The position numbers and the translations under genes were made by a program. A stretch of DNA of 64,000 nt from Saturnia japonica. Its lineage: Eukaryota; Arthropoda; Insecta; Lepidoptera; Saturniidae. Positions 11,150 to 23,472 of the stretch are shown here, piece after piece. Under the pieces are notes generated by a model, which saw only the letters and a program-made list of their open reading frames with translations, made no database searches and had not been told where the DNA came from. Within the stretch, counting starts at the first letter, position 1, and every line of letters begins with the position of its first letter. The DNA lies in assembly GCA_033032175.1 (NCBI GenBank), contig CM065304.1, positions 16,678,001-16,742,000 on the forward strand, read 5' to 3'.

Positions 11150-13710
11150 ATTTTAATGAGAAGCCCCTTTGTTTTTTGTTTGGCACTGGTTCATCAATTT
11201 CGATTGTTAAACTTTCGAGTTTATTAGACCAGCCAGTGCTCGGGTTTGAAACTATAAAACTTAAAGGTATAAGTGATAATGATTCCCATTGCGAATCGTT
11301 ATGATCTATTAAGCTAAAGTTCGAATATTTAATATTAAATATCTAGTCGATAGAATATTCGACTACAATTTTCATGTGATTACCGATACAATTAATTTGA
11401 ATTATGGTGGTATTATAGGTAGCGACCTCATTCAGCATTTTAAAATCGGTTTACAATATTCCACGAATTCACTTAGTCTACAAGGTCACATCATTCCTAT
11501 TTATTTTAGTAAACCATCATACGTTCTACCTCCGAGGTCAGAAATGATTATTGAATGTCAAGTTTCCAACCCTTCAGATATTATCGGACAAAAAGAAGCC
11601 TTAGTATTAGATCAAAAATATTGTGAAGGCGTATTTTTAACTAACTGTATTGTGTGTTTGAAATCCAATAATAGAGTAAATGTTTCAATTCTAAATACGA
11701 CTGAGTCTGCAGTTGAAGTTGATAACTATCATGTTCAACTGTCTCCGTTTGAATTTCCAACATAACATAACATACCATCACGCCTGTATTCCCCGAAGGG
11801 TTAGGTAGAGAGAGGTGTTCTAATGTACACCCACAGTTTGCCGAGTATGTTATAGGTCCCATGTAATAGGGGGCGAGCCTTTTGCCATTAATCGGGCACG
11901 AAGCCAAATTCCGAGCTGCTACTGAGAATTTCATAGGAAAAGCCCACTATCACTTCGCTCGACCGGGGAATCGAACCCAGGACCTCGATCATAGCAGTCG
12001 CGCTTACGACCACTAGGCTAACGAGGCAGCTTCGAAGGAATTTCCGCCTTCAAATTATAATGATATTAAAACAGTTAAATTCTTTTGATTATGATAGATC
12101 AAAAAAAAATCTTGATCTAATTAGATGCATTGTATTTCAAAATATACCGATGTGTTCCATCTTGAAGGTGAAGTTTTAATACATACGAATATAATCCAAC
12201 ACTCTATCAATACTGGGGACGCCGCCCTCATACATATAAAATCTATCTATATTATTATATCGACCTTAGATCAATTAGACCACGCAAAATATTTTACTAC
12301 ACTAGATTTGGCCTCTAGTTTCCACCAGTTATGTTTAAATCCTAAAGACGCTGAAAAAACAGTGTTACAAAAAATTATATTTCAGGGCATTTCGAATTTA
12401 CGAGAATGCCGTTTGGCTTAAAGAATGCTCTAACCACATTCCAAAGGATTATGAATTCAGCGTTTTCAGGTTTACAAGGTCTACATTGTTATGTTTATCT
12501 AGATGATTGTATCCTGTATTCCCATGACCTTGAAACGAATATTCAGAAAATTTAACTTACATTTTCTAGACGCAGAGAGGCAAATTTAAATTTACAGCCC
12601 GATAAATGTGAGTTTTTGCGACGAGAAGTTGCTTATCTTGAGCATGCTATAACCGACAAAGGTGTATCGCGTAACCCTGACAAGGTTATTTCTCAATTTC
12701 CCACACCTAAAACTTTCAAAGACATAAAGTCTTTTCTCGGATAAACAGGTTATTGTCGTCGTTTCATAAGAAAAATTTCTCAAATAACAAAGCCTCTTAC
12801 CTCTTTATTTAAAAAAAATGTCAATTTTTATTGGTCTCATGAACATTGCAAGCTTTCAACACTTTAAATAAAAGTTAATTTCAGCTCATTTATTACAATA
12901 CCTTGATTTCTCTAAACCTTTTATTGTTACTACGGGTGCTTCTAATTATGCCGTCGGTGCAATTTTATCGCAAGGCGAAATTGGCCCTTGCCCTTCTTAT
13001 CCTTATAAGCCTATCGCTTATGTATCCCGTACTTTAAATCGACAAAAAGGTAACTATTCCACAACAGAAATGGAACTTCTTGCTACTATTTTCGGTGTTA
13101 ACACATTTCGACCATATATTTACGGCTACCAATTCAAAATAGTTACAGATCACCGTCCTCTTACTGGTTATTTAACGCTAAAGATCCAGGTGGACGTTTA
13201 CTTCGCTGGCGATTAAAACTAGAAGAATACGATTATGAAATTATTTATAAGCCAAATCGAATTAATTCTAATGCGGATACTTTATCCCGTAATCCTGTAA
13301 ACACTATAAATCATTCACAACGAAATAATTCTAGTTACGAAAATTATTTCAAAGATCAATTCACAAACAAACTTCCAGATTTAAATACAATTATCGAAGA
13401 ACGGACTCAACCATTACACTTATCAAACCTAAAAACAATCGTGTGTCCTGTCTCTTTAAACTTTGACTCATCTGTACTGCATTGCGAAGAAATAATATAT
13501 TATCACAACACAATAATTCCGCTGAGTTGTTAAATTCCAAACTTGAACCTTATTAAATGCATAAAGGAAAAAGCGAACTATTTTTCTTTTTACATACTAA
13601 AGTCCATCATTACGAGGATACAAAATTTGAAAATGTTTATAATTTATTAATAAAACTAAGAGATAAAATCTTAAATGAGATCACCCCGATATTTAGTGCA
13701 CAATAAGCAC
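11150..13710 (+). pseudogene. Pol remnant: protease, reverse transcriptase, RNase H
   Basis: The protease block reads CFLFGTGSSISIV (GTGSS at 11182-11196), so the catalytic aspartate expected before TGSS is glycine. A 129-residue frame (11376-11765) holds IGSDLIQHF, typical of the protease C-terminal side. RT contains FTTLDLASSFHQ, FGLKNALTTFQR and the catalytic YVYLDD box (D-D at 12502-12507), across frames broken near 12390. RNase H contains TGASNYAVGAI (TGAS at 12932-12943), again with glycine for the expected aspartate, then ETELL-like and TDHRPL blocks, and ends KPNRINSNADTLSRNP. A short open piece (13557-13706) may be the linker toward integrase. Integrase itself is absent. The enzymes would mature, copy and process the element's RNA; this copy cannot. 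Confidence 0.88.
11759..12037 (-). repeat. tRNA-derived SINE, copy 1, inserted in the gypsy pol
   Basis: Read on the minus strand it begins with a tRNA-like head: A box TAGCCTAGTGG and B box GGTTCGATTCC. A body of about 200 bases follows, ending in TGTTATGTT repeats as tail. The 8-bp sequence GAATTTCC flanks it on both sides (11751-11758 and 12038-12045), a target-site duplication. The gypsy frame is continuous when it is removed. A second, more diverged copy lies at 25545-25795. Confidence 0.9.
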
Positions 13711-13884
13711 ATAGTCACTCTACTTGTAAGACGTAAACACATTAAATACAACACCAATGAAATTAAACCTGCTACATCCTAATCATATCTAATCTTACTA
13801 AATCTTAACATTATTTTATATTTTATTTCAGAATATTTTTCTATGGAAGTAACTTTGATTACAAGATTACTCCAATTATTCATA

Positions 13885-15174
13885 GTCCAGAAAGGGTATC
13901 GGGTATTTGTAAGTTCAATGAAACAAAAATTATTTGTATGCAATAAAAAAGTTTATTGTTTATTATTAGCATATGAATTGGAGAATTATTTGGAAAAGAT
14001 GATGTTATCCAAATGATGACCGTTACGTTGCTGGCACTCTTCTAAACGGAAACGAAGATTGGCGATAACACGTTGACACATAGCTATCGATATTGCTGCC
14101 ATTTCTGACCTGATGTTTTGCTTTAACTGGATTAGATTCGTCGGATTGTTTTGATAAACCTTACTTTTAAGGTATCCCCATGCAAAATAGTCAAGCGGTC
14201 TAAGGTCGGGGCTTCTGGGAGGCCAGTTGATGTTATCCTTTCGCGAAATGACTTTATTAGGGAATAATTCGTTAACAACTTCCATTGAGTCATTTGAGGT
14301 ATGGCAAGTGGCCCCATCTTGCTGGAACCACGTTTTTGAGTTGAAACCTGCAAACTCCTGCAACTCTGGGACCAAAAAATTTCGCAACATATCGCAATAA
14401 CGGTCACTATTCACATTAATTGCTCGGCCTCGTTGATCTTCATGAAAATAAGGACCAATTATGCCTTTAGCAGACATAGCGGCCCAAACAACGACCTTTG
14501 GGCTATACAGGGGTCGTTCATGCTTTCGTCTCGGATTCTCCACTGCCTAGTACCGACAATTCTGCTTATTAACATGACCATTCAGGTGAAAATTTGCTTC
14601 GTCACTGAACAGTGTGTTGTTAAAGTTGTTAAATCGCTGCAGCATTTCGTTCGCAAAATTTAGTCGATTAGCATAGTCCGTATCCTTCAATTCTTGAACC
14701 AATTAAATTTTATAGGCTTTTAGATGTAAGTCTTTCTTTAAAACCGAATGTAAAGACGATTTTTGATGTTCAACGCTTGGCTTCGCTTTCGGATGGATAA
14801 AGACGGATTTTGACGAACCGACGCCTCAACTTCTTCAATTGTTTCTTCATCGCGAACTGAACGAGGACGACCAGAGTTTTAAATTCTAACTGTCGCACCT
14901 GTATTCTCGAACATCCTGATCCATTTCCTAATGCTATCGTCACTTGGCGCGTGGCGTGTACGATATTCCGCACGATAGAGACGTTGAGCAGTCACTATTG
15001 AATCACCATTACGATAATACGCTCGTACGCAAAATGCGCGATGCGTCCCCGAGTACTGTTCCATCGTGACTAAAACTCCACAAAATGGCGGACGCCCCGA
15101 ACCCCTCCCCGCACCCTTTAGACGCCCCGTTTCGAATATGGCGCGAAAACAAATACCCGATACCCTTTCTGGAC
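13885..15174 (-). mobile_element. Rosa-type (DD41D) Tc1/mariner-superfamily transposon, nearly complete
   Basis: Perfect 26-bp inverted terminal repeats (13885-13910 and 15149-15174, outer bases GTCCAGAAAGGGTATCGGG) bound a 1290-bp element. A transposase frame fills the inside on the minus strand. The left flank is TA, but the right flank reads AC, so the expected TA duplication is not intact. The last two catalytic aspartates are 41 residues apart, which defines the rosa group (DD41D) rather than mariner (DD34D) or maT (DD37D). Confidence 0.92.
13986..15064 (-). pseudogene. Rosa-like transposase, broken by a few lesions
   Basis: The ATG at 15064 opens MEQYSGTHRAFCVRAYYRNG, leading into a helix-turn-helix region (DDSIRKWIRMFENTGATV). 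Lesions: a TAA after ATVRI, one frameshift after SQALNIK, a TAA after KAYKI, and a TAG after KQNCRY. The catalytic part is otherwise well kept. The first aspartate is in FSDEANFHLNG, the second in FQQDGATCHT and the third in SPDLRPLDY, with 41 residues between the last two. An uninterrupted 185-residue frame (13986-14543) covers the C-terminal half. Intact, it would cut and paste the element at TA sites. Four lesions in about 345 codons suggest moderate age. Confidence 0.9.
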
Positions 15175-15682
15175 ACCTTGTACTTTGAACTAATTACGCA
15201 TATTAGCTTTTATAACAATAATTGGAAGGTCATTACATATATATATATGTTATTTCTCTAGAACCGTATTTGAATAATGTCGAAAAATCATTATACAAAA
15301 CTCAAAATTAAGCAATATAGTGGTCCAAATTGGAAACACGCTAACTTGTACTCAATGTTAAACACATATAGACTATTAGTTATAAACACACACAATTGTT
15401 AATTTTATTACATATTTCAATTTAAATACTCGATCTACATACTAAAGTTAAATATGCGAAGAATTTGATATATATTGTCGTATAAATTATTTATTTTTAT
15501 TTAACAAAATGTGAATTGCTTGGATTAAAGAATTTCCTGCTAGCCAGCGCATCGTCATAATTTACATTAAAAACATAGGTACTGGAAGACAAAATACACC
15601 CAGTTTTTACTGTAATACCTATTTATGCAATAACGTAATGTTTAACTATAACACAATCAACCTTAACCGATATTTTGTTAGC
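15175..15682 (+). other. Unassigned AT-rich stretch
   Basis: No reading frame, repeat or RNA signal that I recognise. Confidence 0.4.
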
Positions 15683-15870
15683 ATGATGGTAAGGTATTTT
15701 CTGATGCTACAACTCTCGAGTGAAAAATCTGTCACCAAACACCTTACAGTTGTGTTCCCATAGCTTCACTTGACGAGCCAGTCTCTCTAGGTTAAAGTAT
15801 GTTATCTTCTTCCTCCGCGGCATTAGATACTTAAGATCAGCTGAGAGTATGGCCAAATGTTAAAAACTTA
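15683..15870 (+). repeat. SINE family B fragment, 3' part
   Basis: It shares a series of blocks with 49865-50155: ACTCTCGAGTG, TCTGTCACCAAACACC, GTGTTCCCATAGCT, GAGCCAGTCT, and TTAAGATCAGCTGAGAGTATGGCC (given here as separate aligned pieces). It lacks the tRNA-like head and is considerably diverged. Confidence 0.7.
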
Positions 15871-18530
15871 TAAAGATTAAAAAAAATATCACGTAATACA
15901 TTCAAAATTTTGTCTTTTCGTACTTTCTCGGTCTTATGTAATATTGACTGAAGTTAAAAAAAATTCAAGTAGGTTTGAAGCAATGAGGCTTGCAGAATGT
16001 ACTGGAATAATATCTCAAAATAGCTATTTTTTAGTTTTGTATTATTTTACCAATGTAAGGTAATAATAATAGTAATAACATAAGTACTTGTACATTATTG
16101 TTTTAGTGCGGGGTCACCAAACAATAATGTTAAATTTTAGATGTCCTTTTTTAATAAATGTACTTGTTCAATAATATATTTTTGGGATTCCTAATATTTA
16201 TATGCAAGTATAAATTTCTCGCTCGGTAAACGTGTGACAATCTCTAAAGTCAATTATTAAATAATGGTGAATAAATGGAAATGAAATATGAATGATGAAT
16301 TCCTCGAGGTGCACGACATTATGCAATATAAAAAAAATACGTCTGCTTATTCACCGTAATAAGAGGTTATTGATTAAAAAGCCAGGTCGCTCGACAAAGG
16401 TAGGGCAGCACTAATTAAATATTTCTTTTTAAGGACCTGATACCACTCGACAAGAGAGACTTCTAATTAAAACAGCCTTAGTCCTCACAGTTTTGAATTG
16501 GTAATCATACCGCGTCAAAGAATATCTATTCATCTTATACTCGAAACGTTATTGATTTGTGTTCGTCTAGCATCAATTAATTTAGTCACTATAAAGACCG
16601 GAAAGAGATGAAATTTGCTTGTTAAATATAAGCGGTAGGTAAATTGTATTGTAAGCATCGACTTATATTTCTTAAGGAGTGTTTCTCAGATTCTCTGTAT
16701 CACTTCATTTTATATATTGTTTATATTATGTAATGTTTATCAACAGTTACTGTTCTATTGATTCTCAGCCGACTGCCTTCTAATTTAACAGCAGCAAATG
16801 GTACCAACTCTGTTATGAAATTCAATGGTGTTTGTTCATTACTTTCTACTGTTACATATTTTAAGAATTATTTTAATCCAAGTCCGTTAGAGGCGATTTC
16901 TCGATCGGATATATGGTTGTAGATACTGCTAATGCGTTTAATAATATTCCAGTTCTCTGCTTCTTCATTCCATATTTAATTTGGCCAAATCCCATAAAAA
17001 ATCCAATAGAATATTTTCCTTATCTTCAAAGTTCGAAATAATGGTCTAACAAGATGATGGCTCTCTTATTAGATGATCTGGGAGTTTTGTGGCAGCTCAA
17101 AATGCATGTTTCTAGTTTTTTTTACTATTCACATTACTTGTGCACATAAATTAAACTACATTATGTAAAATGCTGCTAATATTACATAATATGGGGTCAA
17201 TTGACTAAAGTTTAGAAAATAAAATAAAAACCACCACATTATAGAGTAAGATCCCGCCAAAAACTCAGTCCATTTGTGTAGCAGGTAGATTAGTTTTATG
17301 GTCTTCAACCGACAATATTATTTATTATATTCATAATACAATTAAACTGGATGAATAATAGGTTCATTTCTAATATAATTTCTCCTCTTACAATGGATTA
17401 TAAAAAACAAGTCAAATAGTAACACAACTAGAAATAACTGTAAAAAACAACAACATTTATTGACGCATTGATTCCAAAGACAGACAGAAACGATATAAAC
17501 AACCAAGATCAGTTTATACAATTTTGAATAGAACTCGGCTCTCTTGACTCGTATACCTTGCATACCTATTTAACTTCTTTCAGTCATATACATATTCATG
17601 ATATGAAATATTATGTCTGTTTATTTCTTGAATAAACCTTTTTTATATTACTTTAATCTATTCATTTAAGTAACATAAAACAGCCAAAAACCATAAAATA
17701 AATATCTTATTCGATTTTGGTCCAAGAAAAGCGCATTATTATAATAATCTTTTGATTTAGCACAATTAATCGTCGTCTTGTGATGAAAATATCAACGTAT
17801 AATTTCTTAGTATAACTACATATAATAATTGTTCCTACTCTGCTGTAGGATATACTTAATGAAGTTTTAAATTAGAATTATAAAACGTTGAAATGTTTCA
17901 CTTTAATATTAAACTACCGACTTGTATTTAGCAAAACTGTCAACGAAAACATGTAGCAAGCCACTGCACCTTTGATCTTTGCATACTAGGAGGCTCTCAG
18001 GGCCTACTACTTTTATTACAGTATGCAGATTTTATACTTTGTGTCATTTTTGCGAGCGCCGCTATGCCGCCCTCCTCACACCACGGGCAGTCCCTCACCC
18101 CACCAGCACCTCGTGGGTGCGCTACTTAGCTGATGACTTATTAAGGACGCATTCTTCAGAGGTGTCTGTCTGTCGCGGTAGGGTTAATGGCGTGGTTTCG
18201 AGATGCTTTTCGATTTCGAATGTCTCTATTTTTGTTCAAATAAGAATATTTTGTGATAATATTGTTTTAGTTTACGCTTCTATAAAATATTCACATATGT
18301 GACAACTGTTGAGATAGATAAATACAAATGCAGAATCTGTTAAAAGTCGTAATGATATGAGAAAGGGATTGTAAGGGATAAGGTGTAATTGTAGATTATT
18401 AGTAATTTACAATTTAATCATGTTTCATTTATGTAACAATGCTTCTCTACAAAAAAAAAAATAGTAGGTCATTATAAACTAACAATAAAATGAAGGAATC
18501 GTTATAAGGCCTCCAAAATACTTTTTTATT
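15871..18530 (+). other. Unassigned stretch, GC-rich patch at 17950-18210
   Basis: Mostly AT-rich and featureless. The patch at 17950-18210 carries an open plus-strand frame (17979-18302) but no recognisable motif; it may be an old repeat end or a regulatory island. Confidence 0.4.
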
Positions 18531-18619
18531 TTTTATTTATTTCAGGCTTAGTCGCATGAGGGACTATGGTGCCGGTGTAATTTAAACTTCACAAGAAAAT
18601 TTCCAAACAACATAAAAAC

Positions 18620-18905
18620 TACTATTAACAATTACTTAACTTAATTTTAAATAGTTCCCTTGCAAAAGAAGACGAAGGTTCGACCAAAATGGAATTATAT
18701 ATATCAATGTGGAACGAATCAGAAGCATTAAGTTTAGACCTAGTATATTCACTCCGAACACACTCCACCAGAATGTGGTGCACATCATCAATAAGTCCGC
18801 AAGTCGGACACATTGAAAAGATGGCGCTTTACGCATCATAAATGTGAACTTTTTCGATGGAATGTGTCCTGAGCGTAATCTCATTCCTGTTATGGCTTCT
18901 TGCCT
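18620..18905 (-). pseudogene. C-terminal end of an RNase H-bearing LINE ORF2
   Basis: Two minus-strand frames combine TGMRLRSGHIPSKKF with CPTCGLIDDVHHILVEC. A CxxC followed by HxxxEC is the usual C-terminal zinc-like block of I, R1 and LOA type LINE proteins. The stop lies near 18625. The rest of the element is not visible. A comparable block from another family is at 60110-60400. Confidence 0.75.
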
Positions 18906-21438
18906 ATTAATTGTAATATTTTCTATCCAAGCTGACTACGTCCAAAATGAACTGTGACCATAAACAAGTGTATTCTCTCCTTGCTATAAACATGGAGGCC
19001 TTCAAACATAACATGAAGAGACATTTGATCAGGCAGGCGTGACAGCTACGATTGACCATAGGTTGTATATAGACTCCTCGGCGTTCAATACGGACATTAT
19101 GCAGCGCTACAATACAAAATTCACAAAATATTGAACGTAATAATTTTACTAATAATTAGTTTGCAATTTAGATTTAGGAACGTGAGCTTTCAAAAATTGT
19201 TTATTACCTCATATACCTACTTTTTACAAAGAACTCTTGTGCAAAATGTCATGATTCTAGATCCACTGGTTAAAGCTTTGCGTTATTAGTCACGAGATTC
19301 TTTTGGTCTGAGGAGAGGAAGCATCAAGAATTTTATTAAATGGATGGTTTTATTAATTCAAAGTTATATATTACAGTAAATAATCAGTGTCACAAATTAG
19401 TTCTAACTTCTAAATACATTTTTTTATATATAAAGTTTACATAAGTATTCGAACAATACTATATATGAAGAAAGACAAAAAGTCAATAGTTTAATCTTAG
19501 AGCTAGCGCGCACTGCGGTATATTTCTGTACTGATTTTTTTTACTAAATCTGTGAAATATAAGATTACTTACATAGGCGCACAGCGGATAAAAATTCGTA
19601 CCGGATTTAAATTCTGTAGATTAATACAGTTTTGCAGTACGTCGCAGCACGAAATTTTTGCATCCTACAGGCTCTTATAAAACCCCGAACACTACTAGTG
19701 CTCAAAACGTGGTGAAGAAATACTTTCAATAAAGATGGAGTAAATTTTTGACGACTAATACTTATCAAATCGTTAAATGATTTTATCCTCATTCTGTATT
19801 TAACAACATTTTTAATAAATACATATGCAAATTGAATCATAATAAAATAATTTCTTTTCTATAATGGTTCATATAAACATAATACAGAGAGGAGTTGTTG
19901 CGTGCTAGGTTTGGTTAAGAGATAATACAGCCAGAGCTTTTAATTCCCTGTGATTGTGTGTCGGATAGCTTTTACTATAGACGTCGAGTTGGCATGTCGG
20001 CCCTCAACTTTTACAAGTCAATCGTTTTAATGCAAACTTTTATCTTCACGACAGGTTTAAAAAAATAAAATTAAACAATAAACATGTTCGAAAATATCAA
20101 CATTATTAATTCGTGTAAACGTTACGGTATTTATTATAAAATGATTTTTTTTTACCTAAAATAAACGTGTGCGTGCTCGGTTGTGGCCAATTAGTAATTG
20201 CACAACAAATCCTAGCATAATATTGTTTTTGTTAAACGAGTTTTTTTTATGCAAGTCCTACTGAGAATGTTTAAATTATGTTTACGTCGACTTTTTGAAT
20301 TGTAAAACGTTAGTTCTCGTCAAAGTAAATGATTTCGTCATCACTGGTAGGTAGATACTTAAATATAATTACTTATTCATTAAACTAGCACCTAAAAAAA
20401 AATTTATTCTGTTTGAAACATAGGGATGGGGTTGTAGCGATTCAATCGGGCTGTGCAGCCCCGCTGTCGTCATTTCTTCGTTCATAAGTTAGGGTGCAAT
20501 ACGTGCAGATGAACTTGACTTGGATGTCTTAAGTTTTTAGATGTTATTTGACCTTCCATGCACTCCAATCATGTTCACCTTATTTATAAAAAATAAATAT
20601 GTAATGAACTCCCGCAGATCCACAACCACAGCTAGTGTTCTATAAAATCACAGGTATGATAAAAATTAATAGTGCTCGAATTAGAAGTAGCGTAACTCAT
20701 TTTTATGAATCTTTAAGCACAACAAATTAATAGTGTAACTTAAAATAATCTACTTTTAATTGTTTTATTTATTTCTGTAATAAATATATATCTAAATGAT
20801 TTAACCTAAATGTGTGCCTCTGTCTATATCGACCATTTTAAGTTTTTTGGGATAACAATAAAATATTCGGTATATTCCCACAAGTTTTATTTTCAGTAAG
20901 GCGTGAAAGGTAAAAATACTGGCAATGCTGAAAAATGAGCATCTATTTAGAACAAATTATACCTCATTTGTCTTCTATTGAGGCATCAGGAACATATTAT
21001 TTTGCATAGAAAAAGTGAATGAAAAAATTTTTACATCTTAAATACATCGAATTAAAAGGAATAAAGTTCAAAACCAACTGTTCTATTTTATAATCATTGT
21101 AATGTAAAAGTTATCCTTTTTGTTAAATGAATGTTATTGTCGTCGAACATGGGGTAGTTCAGTGCAATGTATTTGTCATTTAATTCCCGGATCGCATGCG
21201 ACGCTGCTGGCGTGAAAAGGGTTGTTCGTTGCAAGTTGTAACAAGTTAAAACGCACGTAGCTTTAGAGAGAAAACATCAGTTTTTTTTAAATGAATTCTC
21301 TAGAGAACATATTTTGCTATTTTTTTATTTCTCACTTTAGATTTTTAGAACTGACTTTACTATAAATTTTCATGTCACTCTTCGACCTCTTAATGGGTGT
21401 TTCTTATAGACTCTCTTCAGTACGTTGTCACGTAAGAA
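18906..21438 (+). other. Unassigned AT-rich stretch
   Basis: No recognisable gene. Positions 18960-19110 have slightly higher complexity and could be another repeat edge; nothing firmer can be said. Confidence 0.4.
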
Positions 21439-21536
21439 AAGGAAAATATCAATGGTTTCAGTTAACCATTGTTTACTCGTCAGTGTGAAGGAAAATATCA
21501 ATGGTTTCAGTTAACCATTGTTTACTCGTCAGTGTG
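21439..21536 (+). repeat. Perfect tandem duplication, 2 x 49 bp
   Basis: Units 21439-21487 and 21488-21536 are identical by eye. Each begins AAGGAAAATATCAATGG and contains the near-palindrome ATGGTTTCAGTTAACCAT. Perfect identity in non-coding DNA implies a recent event or an assembly error. Confidence 0.93.
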
Positions 21537-22255
21537 GATTTCTTGTCACGCCTTTCTTTTTATAATTATAGATAAGTGGATAAGAAAAGTGGGAACTGTA
21601 AATCGCGTAAATACTTATTAAATATCTAATGGATAATATGATGTAATATGAAAATAATATACTATGAATGGATGATGATATGATATATGATGATGATGTA
21701 TATAGATGCATTAATCCATTAAATTTGTGAAATTATACATTTATCATTATTTGTATTTGATCAATATATTATGTTGAAAGATACAAGTTGCTACTTTCTT
21801 TGCTTCTCTTAAACTGCCTCTAGGCAATCTTCAGTACACCAGAGATGAAAATAACAAAAACAGTCTTGCAGTTAATTGAGGCTGAAGATAAGAACTACGA
21901 ATAAAGTATATCTTTTAAATTTAAACTATTTACCTCTTACCTAACAGGTCCAAATTATAATCTGAATTATACGAATTCTTAAAACTTCAAAATTTCAAGC
22001 AGAGATTTTTCATTCTTAATAAACGGGTCGATTTTAAATAAAAAAAGTTGTTGCTGTATAACAACTTGATATTTTATAAATATTAGCCTTTTGCATACTG
22101 CACCGCAGACACTGGAGCTAGTTGAAAATGTAATAAGTCAGTAAAAAATACATAAATTTTTCCGCTGTATTTAGTATACATATAATTAAATAATTGTCTT
22201 TCATAGAGCACTCACAACCAGCAAGAACTGATCTGTTGATTTCTTTTTATTAGGG
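21537..22255 (+). other. Unassigned stretch with ATGATG-rich low complexity
   Basis: Positions 21600-21720 are rich in simple TGATGA and TATGAT motifs. No gene is seen. Confidence 0.4.
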
Positions 22256-22464
22256 ACTAGCTGTACCCGCGGGTGCGCTCGCGTAGACTACAGAATACGG
22301 TCTATCGGACACACAAACGAATCGTGCTAACCTCGCTTCCCGATAATTTAAAGACAAAAATGCTTATTATTGGTGATCCTTAGATGATAGACTTATTATG
22401 CTCTCGCTGACTTTTTATAGGTCCATTTAAGATCTGCAATATATTTATGTAGTTATATTAATTT

Positions 22465-23472
22465 ATCTCCGTTATCTCCAAAACATTTCATAGCCGTTCT
22501 GCAACTTATAATGAAAAATTTACTATGGTCAAAGCAAGGCATCAACATAGATGAGAATTTCCTAAGCCACCTCAGGTTCGCCGACGACATCATTTTGTTC
22601 TCAGAGAATCCACAACAATTAAATATCATGATAAATGATCTACATCATGCAAGTATAAAAGTTGGATTGGAAATGAACCTGGACAAAACAAAAGTTATGA
22701 CCAACCACACCAAGATACCTATTTTGGTAAATAACATTCCTCTCGAATTCGTACAAAATTACGTCTACCTAGGCAAACAGAATGATCTCTTTTAGCAAAG
22801 GAAGAAATATAGAAGAAGTAGATAGAAGAATAGCTATCACTTGGAAGAAATGCTGGGCTCATAAGGAAATATTCAAATCGCAGCTCCCGTTGCCAACTAA
22901 AAAAATTGTTATGGATTCACAAATATTACCATGTCTCCTCACCTAAGGTTGTCAAACTTGGACACTCGATCTTAAAACTAGAAATAGAATCCAGACTACA
23001 CAAAGAAGAATGGAGTGAAGTTGCCTAGGTATTAAATTAAAAGACAGGATTACAAATGTGGATATTCGCAAGAAAACAAAGGTAACTGACGCCTTAACAT
23101 TTTCGTTACAGAGAAAATGGAAGTGGGCAGGTCACGTGGCGAGATATGATGACAATAGATGGACTTTAAGATCTGTAAAATGGACTGGGCCATGTGGTAA
23201 TAGAGCGAGAGGTCGGCCTTGTGTCAGATGGGCAGATGAGATAGTGGCGACGGCAGGTCGAAGATGGCTAGATACAGCAACAGACAGAGAAAGGTGGAAG
23301 ACCTTGGAGGAGGCTTTTACCCGAAGGGGGTTCACACAAACTACATAATTATATACATAATATTTTAAATGTAATAATTTGCGTTAGTTTTTAATTTTTC
23401 ATATTTTTATAGTTTCTAATTAGTTTTTTAGTCATATTATTTGTGTGGAATGAAATAAAGCTTTATTATTAT
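22465..23472 (+). mobile_element. 5'-truncated non-LTR retrotransposon (RTE/R4-like)
   Basis: The copy keeps only the last third of an endonuclease-reverse transcriptase element, plus a 3' region ending AATAAAGCTTTATTATTATT. A 9-bp target duplication (TATTAATTT) flanks it. The 5' truncation is the normal outcome of incomplete target-primed reverse transcription. Clade is uncertain; the wording matches elements often labelled 'endonuclease-reverse transcriptase' in Bombyx. Confidence 0.85.
22511..23348 (+). pseudogene. Reverse transcriptase C-terminal remnant
   Basis: A 94-residue frame (22511-22795) holds LSHLRFADDIILFSE, with the catalytic FADD box intact, then LNIMINDL and VGLEMNLDKTKVM and VYLG. 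Frames break after 22795. A second 96-residue frame (23058-23348) starts DIRKKTKVTDAL and contains WKWAGHVARYDDNRW and RARGRPCVRWADEI, the common C-terminal block of this element type. The middle is shifted and stopped. It is dead. Confidence 0.9.

Larger units (their letters stand above)
9181..13710 (+). mobile_element. Decayed Ty3/gypsy LTR retrotransposon with nested insertions
   Basis: Plus-strand remnants appear in gypsy order: a gag zinc knuckle near 9280, a protease near 11180, RT near 12290-12510 and RNase H near 12920-13290. Stops and shifts occur throughout. No LTR was found at either end and no integrase was recognised, so the copy is truncated on both sides. Gag and protease are separated by about 1.3 kb of other repeats (9571-10850), and a SINE splits protease from RT (11759-12037). 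The domain wording suits the gypsy/17.6/mdg insect group. The left end sits about 0.7 kb from the viral-like helicase. Confidence 0.88.

Noticed and set aside
13985..14543. Mariner (DD34D) assignment for this transposase
   Set aside because: The last two catalytic aspartates are 41 residues apart, which fits rosa instead.
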